From contig NZ_CP100405.1 in assembly GCF_024218775.1 (NCBI RefSeq), positions 248,001 to 312,000 on the forward strand: DNA of 64,000 nt, given 5' to 3'. Source of the stretch: Haloarcula marina. Lineage in GTDB: Archaea > Halobacteriota > Halobacteria > Halobacteriales > Haloarculaceae. The position numbers and the translations under genes were made by a program. The notes beneath the pieces are model-generated. The model had not been told where the DNA came from and did not search any database. It saw only the letters and a program-made list of their open reading frames with translations. How positions within the stretch are numbered: position 1 is the first letter of the stretch; every line of letters begins with the position of its first letter. Shown piece by piece: positions 35,091 through 44,305 of the stretch.

Positions 35091-35270
35091 CTGCGGGACG
35101 TACCGACAGGACGGAAGCCGGTCACCGTCCGTGGGTTCGGGGTGGCGAGTCGCAGTCGCTGTGGTCGGCTGTTCGGCTGTCCGAGCGAGTCTTCTAGTTA
35201 AGAGAATTGGGTCGATTAGCAAACATTGTAACCAATATTTTAAGTTGAGCGGCACCATTGTGTGATAGTG

Positions 35271-37211
35271 ATGAGAGAGAGTGACATATCTGAGGTGGCC
35301 GTGCTCGGCGCGGGGAGCATGGGGCACGGTATCGCCGAACTCGCCGCTATTGCGAGCTACGACGTGGTACTTCGGGACATCGAAGCGAATCTCGTCGACG
35401 ATGGCCTCGAACAGATCGAGTGGAGCCTCGGCAAACTCGAAGAGAAGGGCAAAATCGACGAACCGGCCGACGACGTGCGCGCCCGTATCGTTGGCGAGAC
35501 GGACCTCGAAACCGCCGTCGCCGACGCGGACCTCGTCATCGAGGCGATTCCCGAAAACCTCGACCTGAAGCGCGAGACGTTCGCCGAAGTCGACGAGTAC
35601 GCGCCTGACCACGCCATCTTGGCGTCGAACACGTCCGGCCTGAGCATCACCGAAATCGGGGCCGCAACCGACCGCCCCGAACAGGTCGCTGGCGCGCACT
35701 TCTTCAATCCGCCGGTGAAGATGGACCTCGTCGAGGTCGTCCACGGCGAACGCACCAGCGAGGGTACGCTGGCTACCGTCCACGAGTTTGTGGCCGACCT
35801 CGGGAAGCGCGCTATCGACGTCAAGCGAGACGTTCACGGGTTCATCGTCAACAACGTCATGCTGCCGTTCATCGAGGAGGGTGCGTGGATGCTCGCAGAC
35901 GGCAGCGCTGACATCCGCCAAGCGGACGCCGCCATGGTGTACACGCGCGGCTACCCGATGGGGCCGTTCGAACTCGCTGACTACACTGGCATCGACATCG
36001 CGTATCACTTCCGCGAAGACACCGACCTCGACTCTCCGCCTACCATCGCCGAGAAGGTCGAGGCAGACGACCTCGGGAAGAAGACCGGGCGCGGGTTCTA
36101 CGACTGGGAGGCTGACGGCCCCGACTACGAACCGGGCGACGGCGAGGGCTTCGACACGCTCCGCGTGGAGGCCCGGATGGTCAACGAGGCCGCGCGCCTC
36201 GTCGGCAACGACGTCGCAACGCCGGACGACATCGACCTCGGAAGCAGACTGGGCGCGCGCTTCCCGGAGGGCGTCTGCCGACTCGGCGACCAGATCGGTC
36301 TCGACAGCGTCCTCGACAAACTCCGGACGCTCCACGAGGAGACGGGCGCACAGCGGTACGCGCCTGCCGACTACCTCGTCGAACTCGTCGAGGCGGGCGA
36401 GACAGGCGTCGACGCCGGTGTGGGCTTTCACGAGTATCGCGGCGACGGTCCCTACCAGTACATCAATAAGTCGCTCGACGACCGCGGCGTCCTCGAAATC
36501 GAATTCGACCGTCCGGAGCGGCTGAACGCGTTCTCCGAGACGATGTTCGGCGAAGTCGAGGCCGCTCTCGGGAACGCCGACACCGACGCGGTGTCCTGCG
36601 TCGTGTTCTCTGGTGCTGGCGAGGACGCGTTCAGTTCCGGCGCGGACATCACCGGCTTCATGACCTCCGAACCGACCGAACTGATGGATGTCGACGAGAC
36701 TATCCGCGCCATCGACGAGTTCGAGCGCCCCACTGTCGCCCGCATCGACGGCTTTTGTCTGGGTGCTGGCTTCGAAATCGCGCTGGCCTGTGACCTCCGC
36801 ATTGCCACCGAGGACTCCGTGTTCGGCTCGCCGGAGATAAACCTCGGACTGATTCCGGGCGGAGGCGGCACTCAGCGCCTCACGCGAATCGTCGGGGAGG
36901 GGCGTGCGAAGGAACTCGTCTTCCGCGGCGAGCAGATTTCCGCCGAGCGCGCCGAGGACTGGGGGCTTCTCAATCGCGCCGTTCCGGAGTCCGATTTCGA
37001 GGAGACGGTCGCACAGTTCGTCGACGACCTTGCGAACGGCCCACGGACAGCACTGAAGGTCGCCAAGCGGGTCATCGACGACGGACAGGACGCCAGCCTC
37101 GACACTGGACTGGACGTCGAGAGTCAGGGCTTCGGCCTGCTGACGACGACGGACGACATGGTCGAGGGCGTGACGGCGTTCAGGGACGACCGCGAACCGG
37201 AGTTCGAGTGA
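35271..37211 (+). CDS. Bifunctional 3-hydroxyacyl-CoA dehydrogenase/enoyl-CoA hydratase
   Basis: 646 residues. N-terminal dehydrogenase: VAVLGAGSMGHGIAELAA (NAD fold, residues 8-25), HFFNPPVKMDLVEVV, GFIVNNVMLPFI. Second half from about 395 is a crotonase: RIDGFCLGAGFEIALACDLR with oxyanion-hole Gly and FGSPEINLGLIPGGGGTQRL with the catalytic Glu. Order (dehydrogenase first) is the archaeal arrangement, reverse of bacterial FadB. It catalyses the two middle steps of beta-oxidation. The ATG at 35271 follows TATA-like ttttaag by about 30 bp. The stop overlaps the thiolase ATG. Confidence 0.93.
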   Translation: MRESDISEVAVLGAGSMGHGIAELAAIASYDVVLRDIEANLVDDGLEQIEWSLGKLEEKGKIDEPADDVRARIVGETDLETAVADADLVIEAIPENLDLKRETFAEVDEYAPDHAILASNTSGLSITEIGAATDRPEQVAGAHFFNPPVKMDLVEVVHGERTSEGTLATVHEFVADLGKRAIDVKRDVHGFIVNNVMLPFIEEGAWMLADGSADIRQADAAMVYTRGYPMGPFELADYTGIDIAYHFREDTDLDSPPTIAEKVEADDLGKKTGRGFYDWEADGPDYEPGDGEGFDTLRVEARMVNEAARLVGNDVATPDDIDLGSRLGARFPEGVCRLGDQIGLDSVLDKLRTLHEETGAQRYAPADYLVELVEAGETGVDAGVGFHEYRGDGPYQYINKSLDDRGVLEIEFDRPERLNAFSETMFGEVEAALGNADTDAVSCVVFSGAGEDAFSSGADITGFMTSEPTELMDVDETIRAIDEFERPTVARIDGFCLGAGFEIALACDLRIATEDSVFGSPEINLGLIPGGGGTQRLTRIVGEGRAKELVFRGEQISAERAEDWGLLNRAVPESDFEETVAQFVDDLANGPRTALKVAKRVIDDGQDASLDTGLDVESQGFGLLTTTDDMVEGVTAFRDDREPEFE

Positions 37212-38404
37212 TGACCCGGACTGCTGCAATCGTCGGCGGCGGTCACGCCGACTGGGGGCAACGCGAGGCCACGTGGAAAGACCTCACACAGGAGGCCGGA
37301 AAAGCCGCCTTCGACGACGTAGACGGAATCACCCCCAGCGATGTCGAAGGACTGTTCGTCGGCGCGGTGCAACCCGAGCGATTCGCGTTCCAGAGTCATG
37401 TCGCCCCGTTGGCCGCGGAGCTGCTCGGTATCGACGTCACGAAGATGATCTCACGCACCGAACTGGCGTGCGCGAGCGGGCAGGCGGCACTCCGGTACGC
37501 GTGGCTCGCTATTGCCAGCGGCCAGTTGGACGTTGCACTTGTGCTTGGCGTCGAGAAGATGAATCTCGGTGATGACTATATCGAGGAGACGCAGGCGGGC
37601 ATGACGAACGTGCTTGACCGCGAATTCGACGGCGTCAACGGCCTGAACGCCCCCTCGTTCTTCTCGATGTTCGCCCAGCGCCACATGCGTGAGTACGGCA
37701 CCACCCGGGAACAGCTCGCAAAGGTGAGTGTAAAGAACAAGCGCCACGCCGCGAACAACCCCTACGCTCAGTTCCGGCAGGAAGTCAGCGTCGACGACGT
37801 ACTGGACTCCTATCCGGTCGCGCCGCCGCTGTGCCTGTTGGACTGCAGCGGCCTCACGGACGGTGCCGCTGGTCTGCTGCTCGTCAGCGAGGAGAAGGCA
37901 CGCGAAATCACAGACACCGCGGCGTACGTCACGGGCAGCGGCCAGGCCTGCATGGCGAGCAACTCCATCAACAACCTGCCATCGATGTCCGCGTGGCCGC
38001 AGGCTACCGTCGCCGCAGAGGAAGCATACGACCAGGCTGGCATCGATGACCCGGTGGCCGAACTGGACGTCGCCGAGATTCACGACTGCTTCTCCATCAG
38101 CGAGATCATCGAGTACGAGGACCTCGGCTGGGTCGAGAAAGGTGAGGGCGGCCAGTTCATCGAAGACGGCCGCAGCGAACTCGACGGCGACATCGCCGTC
38201 AACCCCCGTGGGGGGCTCTTAGGCTGTGGTCACCCGCTCGGCGCGACCGGCGTCTCGCAGGCGCTGGAAGTGTACAAGCAGTTTGCGGGTAAGGTCGAAT
38301 CCAGCCGTCAGGTGCCCGACAGCCCGGAGACCGGACTCATCCACAACCTCAGCGGTAGCGGGAGCGTACACAGCGTGATGACGCTCGCGAGGGATCCACA
38401 ATGA
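37211..38404 (+). CDS. SCP2-type thiolase (acetyl-CoA acyltransferase)
   Basis: 397 residues. Nucleophile Cys in ELACASGQAALRYAW near residue 85; His region EIHDCFSISE; second Cys in GGLLGCGHPLGATGVSQ. It cleaves 3-ketoacyl-CoA to acetyl-CoA and a shortened acyl-CoA. It is paired with the DUF35 protein encoded next (ATGA overlap), a partner that non-thiolase-superfamily members in archaea commonly need. Translationally coupled to the upstream dehydrogenase/hydratase. Confidence 0.92.
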   Translation: MTRTAAIVGGGHADWGQREATWKDLTQEAGKAAFDDVDGITPSDVEGLFVGAVQPERFAFQSHVAPLAAELLGIDVTKMISRTELACASGQAALRYAWLAIASGQLDVALVLGVEKMNLGDDYIEETQAGMTNVLDREFDGVNGLNAPSFFSMFAQRHMREYGTTREQLAKVSVKNKRHAANNPYAQFRQEVSVDDVLDSYPVAPPLCLLDCSGLTDGAAGLLLVSEEKAREITDTAAYVTGSGQACMASNSINNLPSMSAWPQATVAAEEAYDQAGIDDPVAELDVAEIHDCFSISEIIEYEDLGWVEKGEGGQFIEDGRSELDGDIAVNPRGGLLGCGHPLGATGVSQALEVYKQFAGKVESSRQVPDSPETGLIHNLSGSGSVHSVMTLARDPQ

Positions 38405-38922
38405 CTGACGACACCGACCACACCGACGCACGCACCGATACCGAACCGCCACGGAAGACGGTCTCCGTGCCGGACACTATCGAGATGCCGCGTCTGATGG
38501 ACTTCTACGATCTGCAGGACGCCGACCACACGAGGATTCACGAGTTCTACGACCGCCTCCGTGACGGGTCGCTATCTACGACGGAGTGCCAGGACTGCGG
38601 CGAGCGTCACTTTCCGCCGCGTGTCGTGTGTCCGGAGTGTACGAGCGACAACCTAGAATACGTCTCGTTGCCTCACGACGGCACGCTGTTCGCGTTCTCC
38701 GCCGTTCGGGGGAGCGGCCCGGTCGGGATGGATACGCCGTTCGTCACGGGCGTCGTGGACTTGGACGGCGTCGACATCCAGTTGTCGGCACGCATCGACG
38801 ACGTCGACTACGACGACCTCTCCATCGGCGACCCCGTAACGCTGCAAGTCGTGGACATCGACGGCCCGACTGACCAAGACAGGGTGTTTTATCGATTCAC
38901 ATTGCGGAGTGACACAGCATGA
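38401..38922 (+). CDS. DUF35 zinc-ribbon/OB-fold protein, thiolase partner
   Basis: 173 residues. The zinc ribbon is CQDCGERHFPPRVVCPEC (two CxxC pairs), followed by an OB-fold (LFAFSAVRGSGPVG, QLSARIDDVD). Such proteins bind CoA substrates and assist archaeal thiolases and HMG-CoA synthases. It overlaps both neighbours by ATGA and so is made in fixed ratio to the thiolase and the CoA ligase. Confidence 0.9.
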   Translation: MTDDTDHTDARTDTEPPRKTVSVPDTIEMPRLMDFYDLQDADHTRIHEFYDRLRDGSLSTTECQDCGERHFPPRVVCPECTSDNLEYVSLPHDGTLFAFSAVRGSGPVGMDTPFVTGVVDLDGVDIQLSARIDDVDYDDLSIGDPVTLQVVDIDGPTDQDRVFYRFTLRSDTA

Positions 38923-40559
38923 CGATGGACTACGACCTCACGATAACGAAGTTCCTGGAACGGGCCCGCGACCTCTTCGACCACAAGGAGATCGTCACCG
39001 CGCTCCCGGACGGGAGCACCCATCGATACACGTACGGCGACGCCTACGAGCGCATCAGTCAACTCGCGCATGCTCTGGACGACTACGGGATGGCGCCCGG
39101 CGACCGTTCGGGCGTGATGGCGGTCAACCACTACCGTCACTACGAACTCTACTTCGGACCGTCCTGTAGCGCACGCAGTATTCACATGGTGAACCATCGA
39201 CTGCCGGAGCACCATCTCGTCGAAATCATCGAGGAGGCCGAAGACCGACTGATGTTCGTCGACCCGCAGTTCGTGGAGGTTCTCGAACCTATCGCGGACG
39301 ACCTCGATACCGTCGAGCAGTATGTCATTCTCGGCGACCGAAACGACGTGCCGGATACGTCGCTGGAGCCGGTCACCGACTACGAATCGTTCATCGACGG
39401 CTACGATACCGACTACGATTGGCCCGCCATCGACGAGGACACCGAGAGCGCGCTCTGCTACACGTCCGGGACCACCGGGCTGCCAAAGGGCGTTCAATAC
39501 ACGCATCGTGGTCAGTTCCTGCACACGCTGATGCACAGCCACGTCGACGTGTTCGGCGTCAGTGAGACCGACACCGTGATGCCGGTGGTGCCGATGTTCC
39601 ACGTCAACGGCTGGGGGCTCCCGTACACGACGACGTTTACGGGCGCGAAAATCGTACTACCGGGCCAGCGGACCGATCCGGATGAACTCATCTCCTGTAT
39701 AACCGAGGAAGCAGTCACCGTCGCGGCCGCGGTTCCCACCGTCTGGATGGAGGTCGACCGCATCATCGAGGATTCCAGCGACCTCGGGCCAGACGCGCTG
39801 GACTCGCTTCAGGACGTACTCATTGGCGGGAGTTCCCCGCCGGCGTCGCTCATCCGGAAGTTCGATGAGGTCTACGACGCGCCCATCGGTCAAGGATACG
39901 GGATGACGGAGGCTTCCCCCCATCTTGCGAACACCCTGATGACGACGGAGATGCAGAAACTGCCCGAGGAGGAACAGGACCGCCTCCGGATGAAAGCGGG
40001 CATACCGGCACCGGGTGTTCAGATTCGACTCCGCGACGAGGACGGGCAGCCGGTGCCCCAGGACGGCGAGACGCCCGGCGAAGTGCAGGCGCGGGCACCG
40101 TGGCTCGCTGGCGAGTACTACCAGCGTCCGAACGCGACGAGGGAGTCGTTCACACAGGACGGGTGGTTCCAGAGCGGTGACGTCGCCACCATCGACGAGT
40201 ACGGCAACCTCGATGTGGTCGACCGCCTCGACGATGTCATCAAGAGCGGCGGCGAGTGGATCTCCAGCATCGAACTGGAGAACACGATTATCGGCCACGA
40301 CGATATTGAGGAAGCCACGGTCATCGGCGTCCCCCACGAGAAGTGGCAAGAGCGTCCGGTCGCGTACGTCGTCGCAGCGGACGATGTGACTGCCGACGGC
40401 CTCCGCGACTACTTGCTCGAGGAATTCCCGAAGTGGTGGCTACCGGACCACTTCGAGTTCGTCGACGAGGTACCGAAGACGACCACTGGAAAGTACAACA
40501 AGAAACGCCTCGTCGAGCGCTTCGAGGAGGAGTACGGATCGCTGCCTATCGAGGAATAA
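38919..40559 (+). CDS. AMP-forming acyl-CoA synthetase (medium/long chain type)
   Basis: 546 residues. Motifs: CYTSGTTGLPKGVQYTHRG near 185, GQGYGMTEASPHLA near 325, DRLDDVIKSGGEWISSIELE near 435 and the catalytic Lys in KTTTGKYNKKRL near the end. It is a fatty-acyl-CoA-ligase-like enzyme that would start beta-oxidation of the acid imported by the nearby binding protein. Last gene of the four-gene coupled operon 35271-40559. Substrate may be phenylpropanoid or fatty acid. Confidence 0.92.
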   Translation: MTMDYDLTITKFLERARDLFDHKEIVTALPDGSTHRYTYGDAYERISQLAHALDDYGMAPGDRSGVMAVNHYRHYELYFGPSCSARSIHMVNHRLPEHHLVEIIEEAEDRLMFVDPQFVEVLEPIADDLDTVEQYVILGDRNDVPDTSLEPVTDYESFIDGYDTDYDWPAIDEDTESALCYTSGTTGLPKGVQYTHRGQFLHTLMHSHVDVFGVSETDTVMPVVPMFHVNGWGLPYTTTFTGAKIVLPGQRTDPDELISCITEEAVTVAAAVPTVWMEVDRIIEDSSDLGPDALDSLQDVLIGGSSPPASLIRKFDEVYDAPIGQGYGMTEASPHLANTLMTTEMQKLPEEEQDRLRMKAGIPAPGVQIRLRDEDGQPVPQDGETPGEVQARAPWLAGEYYQRPNATRESFTQDGWFQSGDVATIDEYGNLDVVDRLDDVIKSGGEWISSIELENTIIGHDDIEEATVIGVPHEKWQERPVAYVVAADDVTADGLRDYLLEEFPKWWLPDHFEFVDEVPKTTTGKYNKKRLVERFEEEYGSLPIEE

Positions 40560-40584
40560 CGCGGCGGAGCGCCGCGTGACGACC

Positions 40585-41112
40585 CTAGAACCGATATTCG
40601 GTATCGCTGTCGAGGTAATCGAAGAGGCCGGGACTGGCGCCGAACTCAAGGATATTCGTCATCACGCTTGTGCGAACGTTTAGCACCGTCTTGCCGTGGT
40701 TCTTGTAGAACTCGTGGAGCCACCGCTCACCGTGTTCGCGTGTCGGGAACAGCATGACAGACTTCCACTGGTACTCGCCGTCCGACAGGAAATACATGAG
40801 TGTGTGGTCGTCGTCGCGGATGTGCTCCATCGTTTCGCGCCATGTGTCCGCGAAGTACTCGGGGTTGAACTTGAATTCGAATAGTTCGAATAGGAAATAC
40901 TCCTCGTTGGGAACGATGGCTTCCCGAAACACACTTGCCTCACGCATGTTCCGGATAGATTCGTTGACTGTGACATAGGAGACGTCAATATCGTACTCGT
41001 CGTCGAGAATATCGGCGAGATCCCGGGAGGAGACGCTGGGGTTTTTCGCAAGCTCTCGGAGAATGTAGACGTCACGGTCCTTGAATTCGTACGACGGTGT
41101 GTCGTGTGCCAT
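40585..41112 (-). CDS. Winged-helix transcription regulator, haloarchaeal type
   Basis: 175 residues. The N-terminal winged helix is DVYILRELAKNPSVSSRDLADIL with recognition part YVTVNESIRNMREASVF. The C-terminal half, rich in Phe and Tyr (EYFLFELFEFKFNPEYF), is probably a ligand or dimer domain. It converges on the beta-oxidation operon with 25 bp between stops and is a good candidate for its regulator. The start at 41112 is chosen over an ATG-like codon two residues upstream. Confidence 0.8.
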   Translation of the reverse strand: MAHDTPSYEFKDRDVYILRELAKNPSVSSRDLADILDDEYDIDVSYVTVNESIRNMREASVFREAIVPNEEYFLFELFEFKFNPEYFADTWRETMEHIRDDDHTLMYFLSDGEYQWKSVMLFPTREHGERWLHEFYKNHGKTVLNVRTSVMTNILEFGASPGLFDYLDSDTEYRF

Positions 41113-41199
41113 ACACACGTCTATCCGGGTAACAATGTTAAGATTCAGGATTCGGAGAACGACGATTGGTAGGTCTTTGGGGTCGAGCGAACCGAATTT

Positions 41200-42441
41200 T
41201 TATCGGTCGATTTCTTCCAGCGCCTCCGTCGCGACATCGCCCAATTCCCCTGCCTCGATATGCGAGTACCGCTCTCGCACCATCTCCTCCGAGTTGTCGA
41301 GATAGCGGGCCGCGACTGTGTATCCAAAGGCTCGAACGAGCACTTCACCCATCCCTCGTCGACCGCCGTGCGGTGCGAGATAGTCGTGTTTCGGATGGTC
41401 GATATCAATCTCCCCGTCGTCTGAGAGTCGTTGGAGAATCGACCGTGCCCCATCGGTCGTGACCGACGGCGGTTGAATATCCTCAGCAAGCGCCAGCAAG
41501 AGGTCGCGGGCGAACTCGTCACGTCGCTCGTCGATTTCTTCGGTTTGTCGGCCTCGGTCGGCCAGTTCGTCCTGAACGAGCGTCGCGAGCATCCGCTGGT
41601 CGAACGTGGGAAACACCGGCCACCGATCCGATGGTGGATCCACGAGTTTTCGGTAGCTACGGAGCGGTGTAATCACTGGATCCGGGAGACTCGCGGCGTC
41701 CCACTGTTGTTTCTTCCTGTATACGTCCATACTCCCGTCTTCCAACGAAATCTCCTCCCACCGAACCCCACGCCTGCGCGGGTCGTTCGGGTCCCGGAGC
41801 AGTTCGCCGACGCGAACGGCTGTGTACGCGATAACGAACACGAGGGCCCGGTCTCGCGCCGCCTTCACCGCCTCGTAGCGCGCTCGCTGCCTGTCGATCT
41901 GGTCAGTATCCTCTGGGAGTGTCGTGTACGCCTCGATGGCCGCGCGGGCCCGTTCGTCGACGAAGCGGGTGAGCGCGTGGCGCTGTTCGGAGGTCCAGGC
42001 CTGCTGGTCGCCGGGTTTGCGCCCGTCGTCTTCAGGGAGTGGTGCCGTCGCACTCGCCCGCTGGGCGAAGTGGGCTTCCAGGTAGCCCTCGTTGACACAC
42101 CAGCCACACCACGCAGAGATATAGCGGTAATAGGTTTGTACCGTGTTCTGCTTGAGGCCGCGGTCGCCGCCGAGGTGGCGGGCGTACTCTCGAAACACGC
42201 GTTCGTCGAGGTCCTCGAAGGCCGGTTCTCGGTCACTGTCGTCCGGGACAATCCCGGTCCAGTCGTCGCGACCACGGTCACCGGCGGCCCACTCGGCGAA
42301 TCGCTCGAGTTCGCGCGCCGCGTTCCGTCGGTAGTTCCCGCCGTCGCCACCGCGGCCTTTCCCCTTGTCCTGGAGGTAGCGCTCGAACGACTCGGAGAGT
42401 GAGGCCAACGGCGTCCGTTCAGTCGGTGTATTCCGGTCCAT
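41200..42441 (-). CDS. Tyrosine recombinase/integrase (XerC/D-like)
   Basis: 413 residues. A SAM-like N-terminal DNA-binding domain (residues 15-130; FERYLQDKGKGRGG) precedes the catalytic domain. Active-site residues visible: Arg in AYTAVRVGELLRD, His-x-x-Arg in APHGGRRGMGEVL, and the nucleophile Tyr in MVRERYSHIEAGEL. Complete length suggests activity. It sits at the change from the catabolic block to the accessory region and next to a HEPN/nucleotidyltransferase pair, so it may be the integrase of an element covering part of the right half. No attachment repeat was identified. Confidence 0.9.
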   Translation of the reverse strand: MDRNTPTERTPLASLSESFERYLQDKGKGRGGDGGNYRRNAARELERFAEWAAGDRGRDDWTGIVPDDSDREPAFEDLDERVFREYARHLGGDRGLKQNTVQTYYRYISAWCGWCVNEGYLEAHFAQRASATAPLPEDDGRKPGDQQAWTSEQRHALTRFVDERARAAIEAYTTLPEDTDQIDRQRARYEAVKAARDRALVFVIAYTAVRVGELLRDPNDPRRRGVRWEEISLEDGSMDVYRKKQQWDAASLPDPVITPLRSYRKLVDPPSDRWPVFPTFDQRMLATLVQDELADRGRQTEEIDERRDEFARDLLLALAEDIQPPSVTTDGARSILQRLSDDGEIDIDHPKHDYLAPHGGRRGMGEVLVRAFGYTVAARYLDNSEEMVRERYSHIEAGELGDVATEALEEIDR

Positions 42442-42466
42442 AGTGCTCTTGATGTGTCCAATATAG

Positions 42467-42976
42467 TCAGTCACACAGACAGACGCCGCCTTCCCGGATC
42501 TGGCTTACGGCGAACTGATGGACGGCACTGGCGAGGTCGGTCATTGCTTCCGCCTGTTCTTGGGTTGGACGCCCGCCGCCGTAATAACTCTCTGTCCGGT
42601 TCTCGCTGTAGAGATCCTTCATCGCCTCTGCAGTCTCCCGCTCAAACAGCCCGATCTGGTGGGCACGCTCGTAGCTAAACTGGTGGTCCTGAAAGTCCTG
42701 AAGCGTATCGTTCGTCATCGCGAGCGCATACGCCTCAATCGACCGTTCGATAGCGCCGAAACAGACCTCGATAACGGCCGTATAGTACCCATCCTGTGAC
42801 TGGAGAGTGTCAACGACTTCAAGGAGACGACACGCTTTCGTTAGTTGTGTCTTCCAATCTTCATCGGCACTAATTCCGTCCTCAAACGCTGTCCGACCGC
42901 GTCCGACCATCTCGAAGGCATCCTGTGCGCGGTCGAGTGCTGCGAGCACAGCGGTCGGGTCCGAGCCATTACTCAT
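42467..42976 (-). CDS. HEPN-domain protein (partner of nucleotidyltransferase)
   Basis: 169 residues, all-helical, with CFGAIERSIEAYALAM and a terminal helix after YSENRTESYYGGGRPT. The RTESYYGG turn lies where HEPN RNases have R-x4-6-H, but here Tyr replaces His, so RNase activity may be lost. It overlaps the upstream nucleotidyltransferase gene by 8 bp. HEPN-MNT pairs form toxin-antitoxin modules in which the nucleotidyltransferase modifies the HEPN protein. The start ATG at 42976 lies within the partner's 3' end. Confidence 0.8.
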   Translation of the reverse strand: MSNGSDPTAVLAALDRAQDAFEMVGRGRTAFEDGISADEDWKTQLTKACRLLEVVDTLQSQDGYYTAVIEVCFGAIERSIEAYALAMTNDTLQDFQDHQFSYERAHQIGLFERETAEAMKDLYSENRTESYYGGGRPTQEQAEAMTDLASAVHQFAVSQIREGGVCLCD

Positions 42977-43664
42977 CGACGGCTCCTTCCTCCAAGAGGA
43001 GGTTTTCGACGGTTTCGAAGTCATTCGTCTTGTAGACCGGAATTCCTGAAACGACGATTTCCCGGATATCCTCGGTGTACGCCGGGATTGCCTGGACGGC
43101 CTCGACATCGATATCGTAGGCATATCGGTCTCCATCGAATTCCGTGTCTTCGAGGTCACGGGCAATCGCATTCGCTTCTCGTTGGCTTTCGGCCCGCCCG
43201 GAACGGGTTAGTACCCAGAGATCGATATCACTCCGTCGGTCAGCCTCGCCCCGAGCCACACTCCCGTACAGGATGATGCCGACGACTTCGTTGATGTTCT
43301 CACTGAGCTCTGTGACCGCAGCTTTGACCGGATGGTGATACTCTGATTGGGGAATTCGGAGGATCGGATCGTCTTGGATAGACAAGCGCTGTCTATTGAT
43401 CTGGACGAGTCGCTGATTGCTTTCGGGAGATTCAACGACCAGATCGTTCGCGCTGAGAACGTTTACTGCCCGTCGGACGGACTGGTGTGAGTGACCGATC
43501 TGTGTTGCGAGTTCTCGCAGTGAGAAGTCACTGAACCGGTGATTTGTTAAAAAGAGAAGGACGTCGCTCGTCGCCTTATGTTTGAATAAAGTCGGATCTG
43601 AAGGGGGTATTGAAAGAGAAATAGCTGCCCCAGACGAATTCGTACTATCCGTCTCGCGGTTCAT
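42969..43664 (-). CDS. Winged-helix/MNT nucleotidyltransferase (antitoxin-like)
   Basis: 231 residues. Residues 30-85 form a winged helix (FSLRELATQIGHSHQSVRRA). From 125 a minimal nucleotidyltransferase follows with GSVARGEADRRSDIDLWVL: the GSxxxG and DxD metal site are intact. The fusion to a DNA-binding domain suggests autoregulation. It is the upstream gene of the HEPN/MNT pair. TATA element ctataaaaac at 43685-43694 is about 25 bp before the ATG at 43664, favouring this start over a GTG four codons upstream. Confidence 0.85.
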   Translation of the reverse strand: MNRETDSTNSSGAAISLSIPPSDPTLFKHKATSDVLLFLTNHRFSDFSLRELATQIGHSHQSVRRAVNVLSANDLVVESPESNQRLVQINRQRLSIQDDPILRIPQSEYHHPVKAAVTELSENINEVVGIILYGSVARGEADRRSDIDLWVLTRSGRAESQREANAIARDLEDTEFDGDRYAYDIDVEAVQAIPAYTEDIREIVVSGIPVYKTNDFETVENLLLEEGAVDE

Positions 43665-43684
43665 GTGCCGTATCACGGACCGCT

Positions 43685-43694
43685 ACTATAAAAA
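43685..43694 (-). promoter_or_regulatory. TATA box of the MNT-HEPN operon
   Basis: Reads gtttttatag on the minus strand, about 21-25 bp before the ATG at 43664; implies a leaderless transcript. Confidence 0.6.
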
Positions 43695-43765
43695 CATTAT
43701 ACGTGGATCGGATCCAACGTAAATATCTACCCTGTCAGAAACGGATGTACGGAGAACAAGATGCG

Positions 43766-44305
43766 TCAACTCTGGGCCTCATTATGTTCGGCTTCTGGGG
43801 CTAGAAAATCCCACTCCCGGATGGCAAAACCCACAATTTCGATTCGCCGCTGGAGCTGTTCCCACTCGCGGGCGATCTCTCGGCGGCGGTCCTCTTCGGT
43901 GATATCGAGCACCTGATCAGCGATCGTTCCGCGAAGCTGGTTCGGCGATTCGACATCGAACTTGTCCTTCCATCCTCGGATTTGGGCGTTCATCTCGGTG
44001 AGCCGTTCGGTGAGATCTTCGACGGTGTGGTCGCTGTCCCGAAGGCGTATGGCCTCCTTGATCGCTTGACGACGATAATCGGGGAAGTATGTCGTGTGGG
44101 CCCCGGTGTCGTCACGGTGGAGGACGCCGTTGTCGACGAGACGTTCGAGGACGCGCTTGGTCGGTCCGTGTGACCAGCCCGCGTTCGACGCGATCCAGTT
44201 CGCCGTCCGTTGCTCCGATAGTTGCCGGGCGAACATCCGCACGCGGTCTTCGCCCATGGTCTGGCGGTCCATGAGGCTCTCGGACTCCGATTCATCTTCA
44301 GTCAT
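43766..44305 (-). CDS. Haloarchaeal winged-helix protein (DUF7342-like)
   Basis: 179 residues. N-terminal helix-turn-helix (TANWIASNAGWSHGPTKRVLERLVDNGVL, given here by key parts SHGPTKR and VDNGVLH) followed by a helical, charged segment (LTERLTEMNAQIRGWKDKF). This layout matches small haloarchaeal DNA-binding proteins often found on plasmids and integrated elements. It is on the same strand as the HEPN/MNT pair and the integrase. Targets are unknown. Confidence 0.75.
   Translation of the reverse strand: MTEDESESESLMDRQTMGEDRVRMFARQLSEQRTANWIASNAGWSHGPTKRVLERLVDNGVLHRDDTGAHTTYFPDYRRQAIKEAIRLRDSDHTVEDLTERLTEMNAQIRGWKDKFDVESPNQLRGTIADQVLDITEEDRRREIAREWEQLQRRIEIVGFAIREWDFLAPEAEHNEAQS

Noticed and set aside
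35070-37229. 719-codon open frame on the minus strand
   Set aside because: It lies wholly antisense to the dehydrogenase/hydratase gene, whose motifs are unmistakable. Long antisense frames are expected in GC-rich coding DNA.
40585-41200. A tRNA gene that could serve as integration site for the recombinase
   Set aside because: I looked at the flanks of the integrase for tRNA-like arms and found none I could support; a covariance search would be needed.
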